Source of the DNA: Hirsutella rhossiliensis
Lineage: Eukaryota > Ascomycota > Sordariomycetes > Hypocreales > Ophiocordycipitaceae
Assembly: GCF_020360975.1 (NCBI RefSeq)
Contig: NW_025408668.1
Coordinates: 7,502,001-7,566,000, forward strand
Direction: 5' to 3'
Length of the DNA: 64,000 nt
Positions within the stretch are counted from its first letter, which is position 1, and every line of letters begins with the position of its first letter. This document shows positions 12,740-25,330 of the stretch, piece by piece. The translations under genes were made by a program, and so were the position numbers. The notes beneath the pieces were generated by a model. That model had not been told where the DNA came from and did no database searches. It worked only from the letters and a program-made list of their open reading frames with translations.

Positions 12740-15700
12740 ATGCTTTCGCTAGTAGTAAAGGAAAAGCAATAAGCTAATACTAAAAAACCCCGAGCTCCTA
12801 TTATTAGCCCTATGACCCCTAATACTAGCGACTCGGTTAAGAAACTACGATCCTTATATAATACTTTAAAAGATATAAATAACGATGATAGCGTAATCTA
12901 GACCGTTCTAGAACCCTACTAAGACCTCTTACTTATATACGCACTAATAATACTAATATAGGTACTAACGAGGGACACCTTAATAACCTTAACCTTAGCT
13001 CTCCTCTACGTAGTAGCTTATAGAGAACGTCTACCTCCCGCTAATAGATAAGAAAGTAAGCAATAAGATAGTTATAATAAGATATCCTCTAACTCCGAAA
13101 ACTCTAACTCTAAATTTCGCAACCTCGTAATCTACGGGCATACTATATCTAGAAATACTAGCCGTTAAGAAGGATTATTTAATCCTACTACTAGCGATAT
13201 AAAGAAAATTAAGGTAGATATTAATAAGATTGCTAATAAACTTAGGGATATACTCGCTAGAAGCTAAGATAACCTCGTAGGAAGACTCCGCTAACTACGA
13301 CTCCTACCTATTAGAAAATTTAACGGTAAAAATATAACTAAATTCCTTAAGAAGTTCGAATAGGAGATACGCGTTAACCGTATCTACGATAAGGATAAAA
13401 TAGACTAGCTCGAAGTCTATATCTCCTCTATATAAGCCCCTACTATTAAAATTCTTATAGATAGACTTACCTAGGAAGAAGCGAAGAAGAGACTCCTTTA
13501 ATACTACTACGTATATAATATTAAATAACTAGAAACTACTAACGACCGCTTAGACTATTATAATACTAAAAAGCCTAAGACTATTACGGAAGTTATAGAA
13601 TAGCTTAGTCTCTACTCGTACCTATAGTATAAGGCATAACCTAACGGCTAGGAAGAATCTATAGTCTAGTTATACTTTATCTACTATATAATACCGAAGG
13701 AGCTTATTATTAACGTTATAGAGAGAAATAGGAAGATATCTAAAGTTATCTCGAAACTCTTATATAAAAGCCTTGTTTATATAATTAATAATTATTTAGC
13801 ACCTCGCTAGGACATTAAGCGATAAGATATAGTATCTAAAGTCTATAATTAGAAGCTTAAGAACCTAAAGAAAGACTAGCTCTTTAGGGAAATTAACGAA
13901 GTAATAGAGGAAGCCGAATCCGATAAGGGCAAAGAAAAACTTCCTAAAGAGCTAAAGAAAATAGATAAGAAACCTAGACAGCCCGTAAAGGAGATCTTAA
14001 ACCTAATAAAAGCCTTTAAAGATATAAAGATTAACCTTACTCGCTAGTAAGAGTAGATGTTTAACTAGCTTAATAGGGAATAGAGACGTATTAGTAGTAG
14101 AGGCTACTCTTTAAGTTATAGATAAGGAGGTAGCGTAAATACTATTAGATTTTACTACCTATTTAATTAATATACGTAGCTTTAGGTTAATGCTTTTAAC
14201 CGGCCTAGGAGATACTTCTATTATAGTAAAGAAGGATACTACCCTAATAAGTATAAGGTATACTCTTAGGACTACGAGATCGGATTTATAATATATAAAG
14301 TAGTAAATAGGACTCTTTACCTTAGAAGAAAAAACAACGGAAGCGCAATTCCCTTAGTACTTACTAATAGGTTTTCTTAAATAGGTATATATATTCGAAG
14401 GCTTATCGTATACTAGGTAGATATATAGCTAGACTTCTTTATATTACTACTTATAAAATAGGTTAAAGCTACGGTTATACTATCTTACCCGAATTAGGCT
14501 ACTAGTAAAAGAGAATCCGGTTTCCTAGACTAGTTCTAGAGATATAGAAGCCTATATAAGTAGAAGCTAAGGAATCTAGAAGTAAGCGATATAAGAAAAG
14601 AAGTAGGAAGGATATCGGTTATTATAATTATAGATAATATATAATAAAGCGATATATATAATTAGATAATCTATGCGACTACGATAGGGATTAATGCCTA
14701 TAAGGGGAAAAGATAAAGAGTTAAAGAGGACGTAGAGGAAATCGAGATAACGAGAATAGTAAAAACTAGCTTAAAGATTATCCCTATATACTATAGATAT
14801 AGAGTAGATCTAGATAAGAAGTTCGATAGACTTATAGATAAAATCGTCGGAGAAATTATATATAAAAGAATCCTAATCCCTCTAAATTACCTAATTGACT
14901 TTATTCCCTAACTAGGCGAGAGACTTAGTACGAGATGCGTAGATATAGCCTAAGGTATAGAAAACACTAAATTCTAGACCCTAGAGAAAGCAAAGAGCAA
15001 TATAAGACCTTATAGAGCTACGATAACGGTTATAAAAGCAGCCGAAAATAATATAGAGAGTAGTTTACTCCTACTTAAATATCTATAAGGAAAACTCGCG
15101 GTAGCTTTAGTATAAGTCGAAGAATAAGACAAAGAATACTAGGTTAAACCGATTAAGCTTACTTACCCTACTTATAAAGAATCGGATTATAAGTACCTTA
15201 AAGTTTAATAAGCACTAAAGGAAGTTAGGTTTATAACTAATATAATTAGCGCAACGTAACTAGCCTAAGGACTATCTAATTAATAAACTCTAGAGGTAAT
15301 AAGACCGGAGAAAGATAAATTTATTATATAGGAAGTAGTACTCTCGATAAGATACTAGGAGATAACTCTAGAGGACCTTATAGCAATTCCTATAATACGT
15401 ATAAATATAGTCCTTATACCTTTCCGCTCGCTTAAGTATATATAAGACCTACCCCGCATTTAAGTATAGCTCGGTAGCTAGAAAGCTAAAGTTCTAAGCG
15501 CCTTAATCGATACCGGGTCTAAAGGAAACCTTATTACTAAAAAATATATAAACGTATACGGGCTTAAAATCCTACCGATAAGAGCATTAATAACGGCGTA
15601 TACCGGGTCCCCTATAGATATAGTTAGGGAGGTAGAGACTAATCTCTATCTAAGAACGGCCTAGATACTAATCCGTCTTTATATTACGCTAGACGGAGTC

Positions 15701-16100
15701 TTAGTCCCCTTTATCCTAGGCATACTATTTATTAAAGCCGCGCGTATATTATTTAATTATTCCTTAAGGAACGGGGATATATAGGTTAAATATTAGATCG
15801 GTACTATCTAGGTAGTTACGCTAGCGGTAGGAGCTATTAGATAGGAGCTTCCGGATAAGGTCGATATAGTAAAATCCTTTTAGGCTACGACCTTAATAGT
15901 TAATAAAGACGTATACGAAAGACTAAAGCTTAAGGAGGCTATATAGGAAATAGCTACCTAGCTCCTAAGAATTTTTTTTAAGCTTCGGTAATAGAAGTTA
16001 AAGAAGATAACCTAGGAGCTACCTAATAATTACGGAGAGAAACCCTTACGGACACTTAGACGGCCGAGATTCTCTTACTAGGAGGTAAGATCCTTAGTTA
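12740..16100 (+). pseudogene. gag-protease of element D
   Basis: One plus-strand frame (codons aligned with 14213) carries a gag with a long Lys/Glu-rich capsid-like region. At 14213-14254 it has a nucleocapsid knuckle in which all four zinc ligands of CX2CX4HX4C read Tyr (Y-FY-Y-SKEG-Y-YPNK-Y), exactly what TGY to TAY and CAY to TAY changes produce. In the same frame, at 15500-15530, lies the aspartic protease signature A-L-I-D-T-G-S-K-G-N. The pol frame begins about 16110 in another frame, so gag-protease and RT are in different frames. That could be a programmed shift or an indel after insertion; I cannot tell. Confidence 0.83.
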
Positions 16101-16109
16101 TAGAGGGGG

Positions 16110-19100
16110 TGCTAACTAAGTCCTTAACTTAGCCCACGCTAGCGTAAACGAGCCCTTAATAGCACTAGTATAATAATAATTAATTATAGACGAAGGAGAT
16201 AAGGCGATTCTAGCTATCGGATCTAAGATAGTAGAAGATATTATTAAAGTTATAGTTATAGAGGCTATAGGAGAATTTAAGAAAAACATTATTAAAGCTA
16301 GAAAGAAGTTCCGAAAGATCTAGAAAGTTAAAGTTAAGATAGGGAGGAAACGACCTATTAGATTATATAATCTAAGAGTTAATACTCTCTTTAAAGGAAA
16401 AGCAGATAAGATTAACCCTATTAATAATGCTCTATTAGACGGCTCGACGCTAGAAGGGGACCCTAACTAGAAGAAGACTAAATAGAACACCGTTAAAGAT
16501 AAGATATAGCCTAGACCCTACCTAGAACACTTAATAGGAAAATTCTTAAGTATATAGAAAGGAAAGCGGCTAACGTAAGAAAGACTTAAAGCAATCTATA
16601 AATAATTTAAGGGCTTTCTTATAGAGGTAGAAATCCGGATCTTTAATAGTATTCAATTTAATAGGGAAGCAGCGTTATCCTAGGACTTTATAGAAAGAGG
16701 TAGAGTCGACCTAGCTATAGCCCTACTATAGGTTATTAAGATAATAGAATATAAGGTATAGTAAGTAGCTTTAATCCCGATCCTAAAAGCGATAGAGCAG
16801 AAAGTTATTAATATCCTTAAAATTAGACTAGAAATAGGAGTCCTTAAAGAAGGGCATGGGCCTTATAGGAACCCCTTTTTCCTAGTAGTAAAGAAAGATA
16901 GAGGACTACGCTTAATTAATTCCGCTACGCGTATAAATACCGTTATAATAAGAGATACGAACCTACCGCTAAATATAAACGAGTTTAGCGACTACTTCTC
17001 GATATATAAGATCCTTTCCCTCCTAGACCTTTTTTTAGGCTATAATTAAATCCCTCTTAATATTAAAAGCCGTAACTTAACGATATTCGCGATACCTATT
17101 AGCCTCTTACGTATATATATACTCCCTTAAAGGGCTACGAACTTAGTCGGCTAATTTATAAGGATAATATAAAGAATCTTATAAGACCTTATACCGAATA
17201 TTTATAGGAATTTCCTCGATAATATAGGTATTAAGGGGCCCGATACGACGTATAATAATAAAGAGGTAGCGCTAGGAGTAAGGAGATTTATCTTCGAACA
17301 CCTTATTAACCTTAATAAAGTCCTAGTTAACGTCGAACTCTTTAGTTATACGATTACGGGGGCTAAATCGAAATTCTATTAGTAAGCGACCGAAGTTATC
17401 GGTTATATCTATAGAATAAATAAAAGGTGCCCCGTAAAAGCTAAAGTTATTAAAATTAAGGAATAGATAAGATACTTTAATATAACGTATATTAGAGCTT
17501 TCCTTAGTATTATAGGATACTATCGAATTTAGATTAGATAGTTCGCTATTTTAGTAAAACCCCTTATAGACCTACTAAAGAAAGAAGTCTATTAGGAATA
17601 AGGAGACGAATAAGTAAAAGCGATAGCTGCCCTTAAGGAAGCTATTACTAATCTAGTCTTTTTAGTATCCCTCGACGTCGGCCTAGGAAGAGGAGATATT
17701 ATTCTAATATATAATACTAGTCTGCTCGGCTAGGGGGCAGTCCTAATATAAATCGTCGACGGAAAGAGGCGCCTTATAAGGTTCGAAAGTAGAATATAGT
17801 TACTAGTAGAAACTAAATACGATACGATAAAGAGGGAGTATAGGGCTATATTAAGTGCGCTTAGGAGACTAAGAATATACCTATATAGCGTATATTTTAT
17901 CCTAGAAACTAATATATAGGTCTTAGTTAATTAACTAAAAGGTGCCCTTAAAGACGTCCTTAGAGCTATAGTAACTCGCTAGATAAGCTATATTTTCCTC
18001 TTCGACTTTACTATATAATACGTTAAAGGCAAGAAGAATAGCGTGGCCGATAGACTCTTAAGAAAGCTTAAAGGACCTTCTAACGTATTAGATAGGGAAA
18101 TAGAAGGCGATATTAAAGAATTTATAGACTTTTACTTAAACGTAGTATAAGGGACTAAGCTATAAGGGGACTACTTAAAGGAATCGAGGATAATTGCGAA
18201 CTTCCTTTAAACGTTAAAACGGCCGGAGGGCCTTTTTAAATAAGACTATAAGAAGCTATGTCTAAAGAGTCTAAGTTTCTACGTTAAAGATTAAAAGCTT
18301 TAGCGACTCCCTAGGAAGGAAAAAAGGGGACCTATACTAGTCGTAGACGACCTAAAAGAACGGAAAAGGATTATCGTAAAGTACTACGCGTAAATAAGGT
18401 ATAAAGGACGATAAGTTATATATACGTTTATAAAAGATAGGTATTAGTAGGCTAGCCTTTAGAACGATATTTATAGCGCAATCTCTTCCTATAAAGAATG
18501 CTAATACTTTACGACTAAGAGACCCCGGGAAGTTATAACCGCGACCGCGCCTAGCTACCCTATAAGTAAGATTTACTTCGATAGCTAGTATATACTATCT
18601 AATTATAGGTATTCGTACCTTATAGAAGTACGAGACGACCTTACTAGATAGGTAGAAGTAACCCTAGTTAAAGAAATTACTATAGGAGCTATAACTAAAT
18701 TTATACTCTCTATTATTTATAAGTACGGCGTAATACTATACGCTATAATCGATAGAGGGCCCGAAATAAAGAAAGACTTTAAGTATATCCTAGAGGATAT
18801 AGGCGTTAAAGTTATCTAAACTTCGGTATATAATCTAAAGGCGAACGCGGTAGTAGAATAAGGGTACTAGAGGTTAATAATAGCGCTTATAAAAATAGCG
18901 GAGAAAAAGGGTAAGTAGATTAGATACCTTAACTAGGCAATCCTTATAGACCGAATAGTAGTTAAAGAGTCTTATAGAATATTAGCTTTCTACCTACTAT
19001 ATAGATAGGAACCGGTACTACCTCTTAAGGTAGAATACCTAACTTAGCGACTAATTAACTAGGATAAAGTAAAGATAAAAGAAGAATTATTTAAAGCACG

Positions 19101-20135
19101 AGTGCGAGTTTTAGAAAGGAAAGAGAAAGATATAGAAGAAGCTAAGAAAAGAGTAATAAGATATCGGAATCGATTAATAGAGAGGATAAATAAAGCTAAT
19201 AAGCATATAATAAGGAAAGAAAGCCTATAACTTAGAGACCTTATCTTACTATTCGACGTAAGACGATTAAATAATCTAGGGAGGTAAGCTAAGTATTAAA
19301 TAAGGTAGAACGGTCCCTTTCGAGTAATATCGCGCTCGGAGTAGTCTAGGGCGTATAGGATTAAGACTCTAGATAGAATCGTGCTTAATAAGATAATCCT
19401 AGGAGAGCATTTAAAGAAGTTTAAAAAGGATAAGGAAGGTTAGTAGTGCTCTACTAAGGACGACTAGTTACTCTAGGATAAGATTACTCTCGATAAGAGG
19501 AGGAAGGAAGAAATAATAGACGAAGTAGATAATTTACTACTCCTACTAAGTAGAGAAGCCTTAGATTAGATAATACTATAGTCGTAACGACTCCTTAACG
19601 AACCTTAGAAGGATTAAAGCTAGGAAGAGGAAGAAGAGCGACTATAGATACCTAAGAAAGGCCTAAGGCATACGATCGAGGTTTAGCTACTATAACTTAG
19701 TAAAGTAAAAAAGGATCTCTATGCTAAAGCCCTAAAGACGCTAATTTAATAAGAAAAAGAGGAGGCAAAAAGGGCTAGGGAGGAAAAGGCAGTAAAGATA
19801 AAAATCTACGACTATTATAAGAAGCATACTAAAACCTAACTAGTAACTAAGACACCGTCTAACTATCTAATTAAAGGACGACTATAGTAGCCGAGATATT
19901 TATAAGTACCCTACCTACTACCTTATCGTTTTAAATTTTCTACCTAAGGCTCCCTAAGTAGATAAAGATAATACTTCCTACCCTTCCCTAATAATAGCCT
20001 ACCCTTTACTACCTTAAAGAAGGCGAATAAAGACATAATTAAATAATAGAATAAGAAAACGAATATTCTTACTACCTACCTTCCTTAAGAATAGGAGTTT
20101 TTACTTTATAAATAAGGACGTCTATTCTTTATTAT
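16110..20135 (+). pseudogene. pol of element D (RT, RNase H, integrase)
   Basis: The frame is aligned with 16852. The RT begins with G-H-G-P-Y-R-N-P-F-F-L-V-V-K-K-D, and its catalytic box is F-L-D-N at 17212-17223 (ancestral FLDD). An RNase H region follows (about 17640-18080). The integrase has D-D-L-T-R-W near 18640 and I-D-R-G-P-E at about 18748-18765, plus a C-terminal N-G-P-F-R-V segment near 19310 (GPY/F-type module). Pol appears to extend to about 20130, where a purine-rich AGAGGGGGAGA lies. Stops are TAA/TAG only, as expected from RIP of Gln and Trp codons. Confidence 0.85.
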
Positions 20136-20289
20136 AGAGGGGGAGACCCGCCGTAGCGAAAATAAACGCGCTTATAAGATAAATTTTAATATATTTTTAA
20201 CTTACCGAATTAAACGCGTATTACCTTAAGAGAAAAACTTTTACTACTAAAGATAGCGACTAAATAAGGCCACCTACTCCTAGTAAACC

Positions 20290-21060
20290 TACTATAGACT
20301 ACTATAAAGCGAACTTAAAGACTATCTAATTATTACTCGAGAGAGAGCTCGTTAAACCTATATAATCTCTTTCCGGGTAAGATAGGCGTAAGGTTAATTT
20401 CCTCCCCTTCCTCTAAATCCTTAGTAAGACTAAAGGGATTAGGGATATTACAAAGAAAATAAGGGGCGGTCTCGTTACTAATATACTCGTCGTAAAACTT
20501 ATTAGTCTTAAGGTCGGTGCGGAAATTACAACTATATATACGGTTAGCGAATCTATTAAGGTCGTAAGTAGCCCTACGGTATTTAAGGAAGTACCGCTAT
20601 TCGTAAACGGGCGCCTTAGTTAAATCCTAGATATAGTTAGCGTAAGAACCGCTAGCAGTGCCTAAAAGAGAGATATACTCATAAAAAGGAAATATAACGT
20701 ACTTATAAGCGGAAGTTATAGTTATCTAATAAGTTCGAATATACCCTTAATAAAGGCAAGGATTGCGAGTTCTATATAAAGTAATTAAGACTACTTAAGA
20801 GTATTCTTACCGCCCTAAACTAAGCTAAGAAAAGAAATATCCGCGCGGATAAGCGATTTCTATAGGGATATAGGTTACTAGCCGACGTCTATAATAAAGG
20901 GCATAGAAGACGATTTAATTATACCGACCTAGCGTGCTCTCGAGAAAGTAAGAGAAAAGGGAGCGACCGCGCGCTTTAACCCTAACGATATCGGGAGCTT
21001 CTAATAGAACCCGTAACTAAAAGGCGATTTCTATATAAATTAAAAACCCTTAGTAACCGA
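20290..21060 (-). pseudogene. Decayed antisense frame downstream of pol in D
   Basis: On the minus strand, two stretches in adjacent frames read with only RIP-type stops. About 21060-20930 includes S-P-F-S-Y-G-F-Y and K-L-P-I-S-L-G-L-K-R-A-V-A-P-F-S. About 20740-20330 runs roughly 120 codons with two TAG stops and includes D-L-N-R-F-A-N-R-I-Y-S-C-N-F-R-T-D. All plus-strand frames here are densely interrupted. The frame change near 20,700 could be an indel or a lost intron. The frame may extend up to 21498, but that part is low-complexity and also open on the plus strand. I recognise no domain. Confidence 0.5.
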
Positions 21061-21689
21061 TATTATTTCTATTATAGACCTAGGTCTTAAAGTAACTATA
21101 GATCTATAAAAGAAGACGGTTAGAATAAGCTAAGCGAGATTAAATAAGTTAGATAGTCGTTACTCGAAAGTACTTTATATAAAGAGGAAAGACCTTAGTA
21201 TAATAATTCTAAGTAAGAAGAGTAGTAGTAACGAGGGAAGGTTATAGAAGAGTAGTTAAAGAGAGGTTAACGATATCTAGTAGCTTTTTAGTTTTAAGTT
21301 TAGCGGTCTTACGAGATATAATAAGGAAGAAGAGGCAATCGTAAAAGGAGAAGATAAAAGGTAGCGGTCTAGAGAAATAAAGAAGATAGAGGAGAGAAGA
21401 GGGAGAAGAGGAATAGAGAGAGTAAAGAGGAAAAGAAAAAGGCGGGGATTAAATAGCTCCCTAATCGATAACCGGTAAAAGAAGCTATTTAGGCGCAACC
21501 GCTAAATATACCTAAGACTTTACCGCTATAGAGGCCGGCTAAAGCAACTAATAACCGCGCGCTCTAACGACTATTTATTCCTCTCGCTATACCCTCCTTC
21601 TTCCTTCCTTCTTCTTCCTTCTATATATATATATATATATATATACTCCGTACGCTTCCTTACTTATAACGATCCCCTCTACTAATATA

Positions 21690-21810
21690 ACTCCTATATA
21701 TATATATAATACCCTCTTAGCCTCTTAGCGTTATAACTTAAAACTACTTACCTTAACTATCTAATCTTAGCTTCTCTCTCTCTTTCGCTTACTCTACCCT
21801 TTCCTAAGAT
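21690..21810 (+). promoter_or_regulatory. Promoter-like TATA and CT block upstream of the D sense accessory frame
   Basis: A TATATATATATAAT run at about 21695-21710 is followed by a pyrimidine block at 21773-21790 (CTCTCTCTCTTTCGC) and then the inferred start codon at 21811. TATA then CT block then start is a common filamentous-fungal promoter layout. A longer TA microsatellite lies at 21625-21652. Inference only. Confidence 0.4.
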
Positions 21811-24375
21811 ATAGCGGCGAACCTAAATAGTATCCTAGGCCCGGCTATAGACCTCCCTAAGGATACCGCTATCTTCTTTAGCGTACTACTATTTAGGAGT
21901 AGGAGCTTTATTTTGCCTACTTACTACGGCGAAGTTAAAGTAGAAGGCAGCGAAGGGCGCTTCTACACTAAAGACAAGGAAAGGTTCGTAGACTAAGACC
22001 GACGAGACGTTTATAGGCAAAAGCAACCTCCTTAGTACGTCTATAGAGATCGTTAGCACCCGATACTAACGGGCCCTATTAGGCGGCGGGATATTACCCT
22101 CGAAGACGCTCGGATAATATATAAGGGCGTTAAAAAGATAAACGGATTCGCTAGGAATAAGGCCCGCTAGGAAGAGCATATTATCGACGTATATAACTTT
22201 CTCTATAGAGCTATCGATAAACGATAGGCTACGAGCTTCGGCCTTAGCGTAATAATTAAAATCTTAATAAGAGGTATCGAGAACGCGGTATGCCCCTTAC
22301 CTTACCCGCTATCGGTTTATACCGACTACTAAGGGGAACCTATCGAAGATATAGAAGATAGATATAAGAAGTACTATAAATACCTAAATAATAAGGAGCA
22401 TCTAATTAAGTTTACCGCTCTTACCTTTAACCTTAGTTACTTCGCGTATAAACGAAGGTATATGACTAAAGTTATTAACTTTTCGGTAGGTATAAACGAA
22501 GGGGGACTCTATTAAAGGGCGTTCTTCTAGGACTATAGAGAAGGAAACCTAGTCGTTTTTAATGCTTAGAAAGAGGGACGATACGCTAGACTCTATACGT
22601 TCTTATAAGTATAGCGGTAGTTTCTTTATATCCTCTAAGTTCCTTATAACTTTACCTATATACTAGTCCCTTATACCGCCTAGTAAGAAGGGTAGGAATA
22701 CGGCTACTTAGCCTTAATAATAATCTAATACTAGGTTAGAGGCATAGTCGGGCTACGCCTTAAGATAATTAAATAGCGATGCTTAAAAGTTAAAGTAATT
22801 CTAGAGTAAAGGTATAGAGTAATATAAGAAGCCCCGTAGATAGACGAGATCTTATACCGAGACTAGTATTTCTTTAAGCCGGACGAGAGGATAAGTATAA
22901 AAGGCTACGTCGATAGGCTAATATATAGAATCTAAGCTATCGCGGCGAACGAGCTTAATTATATATAAGCGATATTATAGGGCGGTAGAGTTTCCTAGTA
23001 GTTTAATAGCGGGGTTAAACGACTATAAAGGATACTATTTAATTAAGGTCTAACGACTTTCGGCGGAGTCTTTCCTATAAGGATTCCTAGGAGCGAGCGG
23101 ATTTACCGATATAACCGTATTATCTTAGGAGACTAGGAAGAATAAGACCTCTAGGAAGTCCCGGAGGTAGTTAACCTCTTAGATAGGCCTACTAGATAGA
23201 AACTACCGCTCTAAAGAGACGTAGAACTAGCTTATACGGTAAGGAAAGCGAGAAAGGAGCTATCTATGCTAGCTGCCCTTACGGAGCAACCTAACCTAAT
23301 TACTTAAGCTACGCGCGGTTTCTTTACGAAACTTCTCCTTAAAAAGACCCCTAACTATCTAATTACGCTAACGGGAATCGAGAATAGACCTAGTCCTTTA
23401 TTACCTTAAGCGTTAACCGAATCGAGCTCCTTATCTAAACTAAGTAGCCTTTCCCTAAGTAACCTCGAGATAGGATCCCCGCCCTAGAGCCTATAAAGGA
23501 GAGAGCTAAGCGCCCCTACTAGTCCCTTTATCTACGTAGAAACGACGCCTTTATTCTCCCCCTTTAATATATAGCTAATTAGGCCTACTCCTCGCCTACT
23601 ACTAACGGCTCCTCTAAATATATAAAGGAGCGAAAAACTTATAACCGCTCCCCCGCCGATAACCCGATAAGGAGCTAGTAGGGAAGAAAGGCAGATAGCC
23701 CGGCTACTTACTCGCCCTAGGACCCCGAAATTACTAGGCGCTCGGTTAATTACCCTAAGGCCGAAGACTCTAGTAACGCCTACGGCACGCCTTATTACTC
23801 CCTAGAAACGAAGTATAGTAATAGCTTCTCCGGCTATAGTCCCTATAAGGTTTATACCGGGCTTTAAACCCTCCTAGGTCGAAGGAGTTAAAAACCTAGG
23901 AATATATTAGAACCACCGCTAGGATATTAACGACTATAATTCTATATATTTACGTAGGACTACTAGTAACGCGATAACGATTAGCCTATAAGACTTTATA
24001 GCTTATCTAATCTAGCCGTACCTAAAGCTATAGACTAGTAAAGACGCTAACTACTTCGTTTCCCTAACGCCCCTAGGAATAATAAGCGCGAATACTTAAG
24101 AGCGTATACGGGGGGTAGTAGATAATTATCTAAAAAAGGAAGTACGCGAGCAAAGATAGGAAAGAGCTAAATAAGTAGCTTATAGGCAAAGGGAGGAATA
24201 AAGGACGCGAAGGGAAAGGATTATAGTAAAGGAGAAAAGTTCCGTCGATAGTTTATTTACTTACTTACGTGCTTAGGAAGAGAGCCTTGCCCGTTATTAT
24301 CGCGCCCTTTCCGTTAGTATCTTAGGTCGGAAAGTCGCTAGGGAGGAGTTTAATAGGTAAGATTACACCCTATGA
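21811..24375 (+). pseudogene. Large sense accessory frame (855 codons) in element D
   Basis: A single frame runs from 21811 to a TGA at 24373-24375 with no frameshift; interruptions are only TAG/TAA, as left by RIP of CAG, CAA and TGG. The presumed start reads ATA (from ATG) followed by A-A-N-L-N-S-I-L-G. Recognisable stretches are F-T-A-L-T-F-N-L-S-Y-F-A-Y near 22415-22450 and a charged C-terminal coiled-coil-like region near 24120-24240 (many Arg, Glu and Gln-derived stops). The true stop lies inside the 3' LTR, because the polypurine tract and the first LTR bases are coding. I recognise no family; it is not an obvious envelope (no clear signal or transmembrane pair). Confidence 0.65.
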
Positions 24376-24713
24376 CATTAGCAGTTAGAGGATAAGACCC
24401 TAGCACCCCTCTAACTTTCTTCTAAGTATACTTAAAGGCGTTATAAAGACCTCGATTATCTAATTAAGCAGCATCCTTAATTATAGTTAATTTAAATTTT
24501 TGTTTTTCCTTTAAAGTAGATACCGTTAGTTACGCGACTCTAGTAGAAACAAAGAGCATAGAGTAAAGAAATCTCTAAGACTCGTATTTATAACCTAAAG
24601 CCTATAGAGCTATATATAGACTAAGTAATTAGATAATTGCGTAGTTAATTGCTCTGCTAATCCTTTACTACGTGCTGCGCGTGCTTTAGGTATATGCCCT
24701 TATCCCCGTTAAA
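24349..24713 (+). repeat. 3' LTR of element D
   Basis: It is 365 bp, starts TTTAATAGG (RIPed TTTAACGGG), and ends CCCGTTAAA followed by the CTAC target duplication. The purine tract GGGAGGAG lies immediately upstream. Confidence 0.93.
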
Positions 24714-25330
24714 CTACTAATAGCGTAACTAGCTTATAATAGCTTAGTTATAGAAATAACTAAGCTCTTACTAGTATACGCTAATTATAGATATAACCTA
24801 GAAGTATTTAAGGTTACTCGATAAGGACTATAAGTAGAACGAGCGATACTATAAATAGATTAGCTATAAAAATTATATAAAGAAATATAATAAGAACTTT
24901 AATTTATTAAAGAATAAATATCTACTTACTATAATAGGAAAAGATTATAGGGACTAATCTTTTAAGAGGGAGATATAGTTTACCTTATATAATAAAATAT
25001 TAAAATAAAACGACTAAGTAATAAATTAGATTTTAAGAAACTTAGACTATTTAAGGTTAAGAAAACTATTTTAAAAGTTAACTACGAACTTTCGCTACTA
25101 ATAATAATATAAATATACCTAATATTTTATATCTTATTATTAAAACTAGCACTATAAAACGCTAAACTATAGGAAAAAATCGAAGTTAATAATAATTAAG
25201 AATATAAAATAGAATAAATACTAGATATAAGAAAATAAGGTTAGTAATAAGAATACCTTATTAAGTAAAGGGATATAGACTAGAGGAAAATACCTAGGAA
25301 CTACTTAAGTACTTAACCTACTATAGCTCT
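24714..25330 (+). pseudogene. Element C integrase C-terminus (resumes after D)
   Basis: The first codons join the frame broken at 12157: L-L-I-A-*-L-A-Y-N corresponds to the integrase segment usually reading P-L-A-Q-L-A-Y-N. The text continues through Y-Y-N-R-K-R-L near 24930, F-K-K-L-R-L-F-K near 25035, and ends in a Lys/Glu-rich tail near 25270. This matches the usual C-terminus of this gypsy type. RIP stops throughout. Confidence 0.87.

Larger units (their letters stand above)
12158..24713 (+). mobile_element. Giant Ty3/gypsy element D (12,556 bp) inserted in C
   Basis: This is a complete element with two LTRs of 375 and 365 bp, and the 4-bp target duplication CTAC at 12154-12157 and 24714-24717. 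Removing it restores the integrase frame of C. Contents in order: LTR, gag-protease, pol (RT, RNase H, integrase), then about 4.2 kb of extra sequence with an antisense frame and a long sense frame, a purine tract GCTAGGGAGGAG, and the LTR. The LTR ends are TTTAACGGG and CCCGTTAAA rather than TG...CA. At over 12 kb it is about twice the usual gypsy length. RIP is extreme throughout. Confidence 0.9.

Noticed and set aside
21625..21652. TA microsatellite as an origin or regulatory site
   Set aside because: In RIP-saturated DNA, TA runs arise readily; kept only as context.
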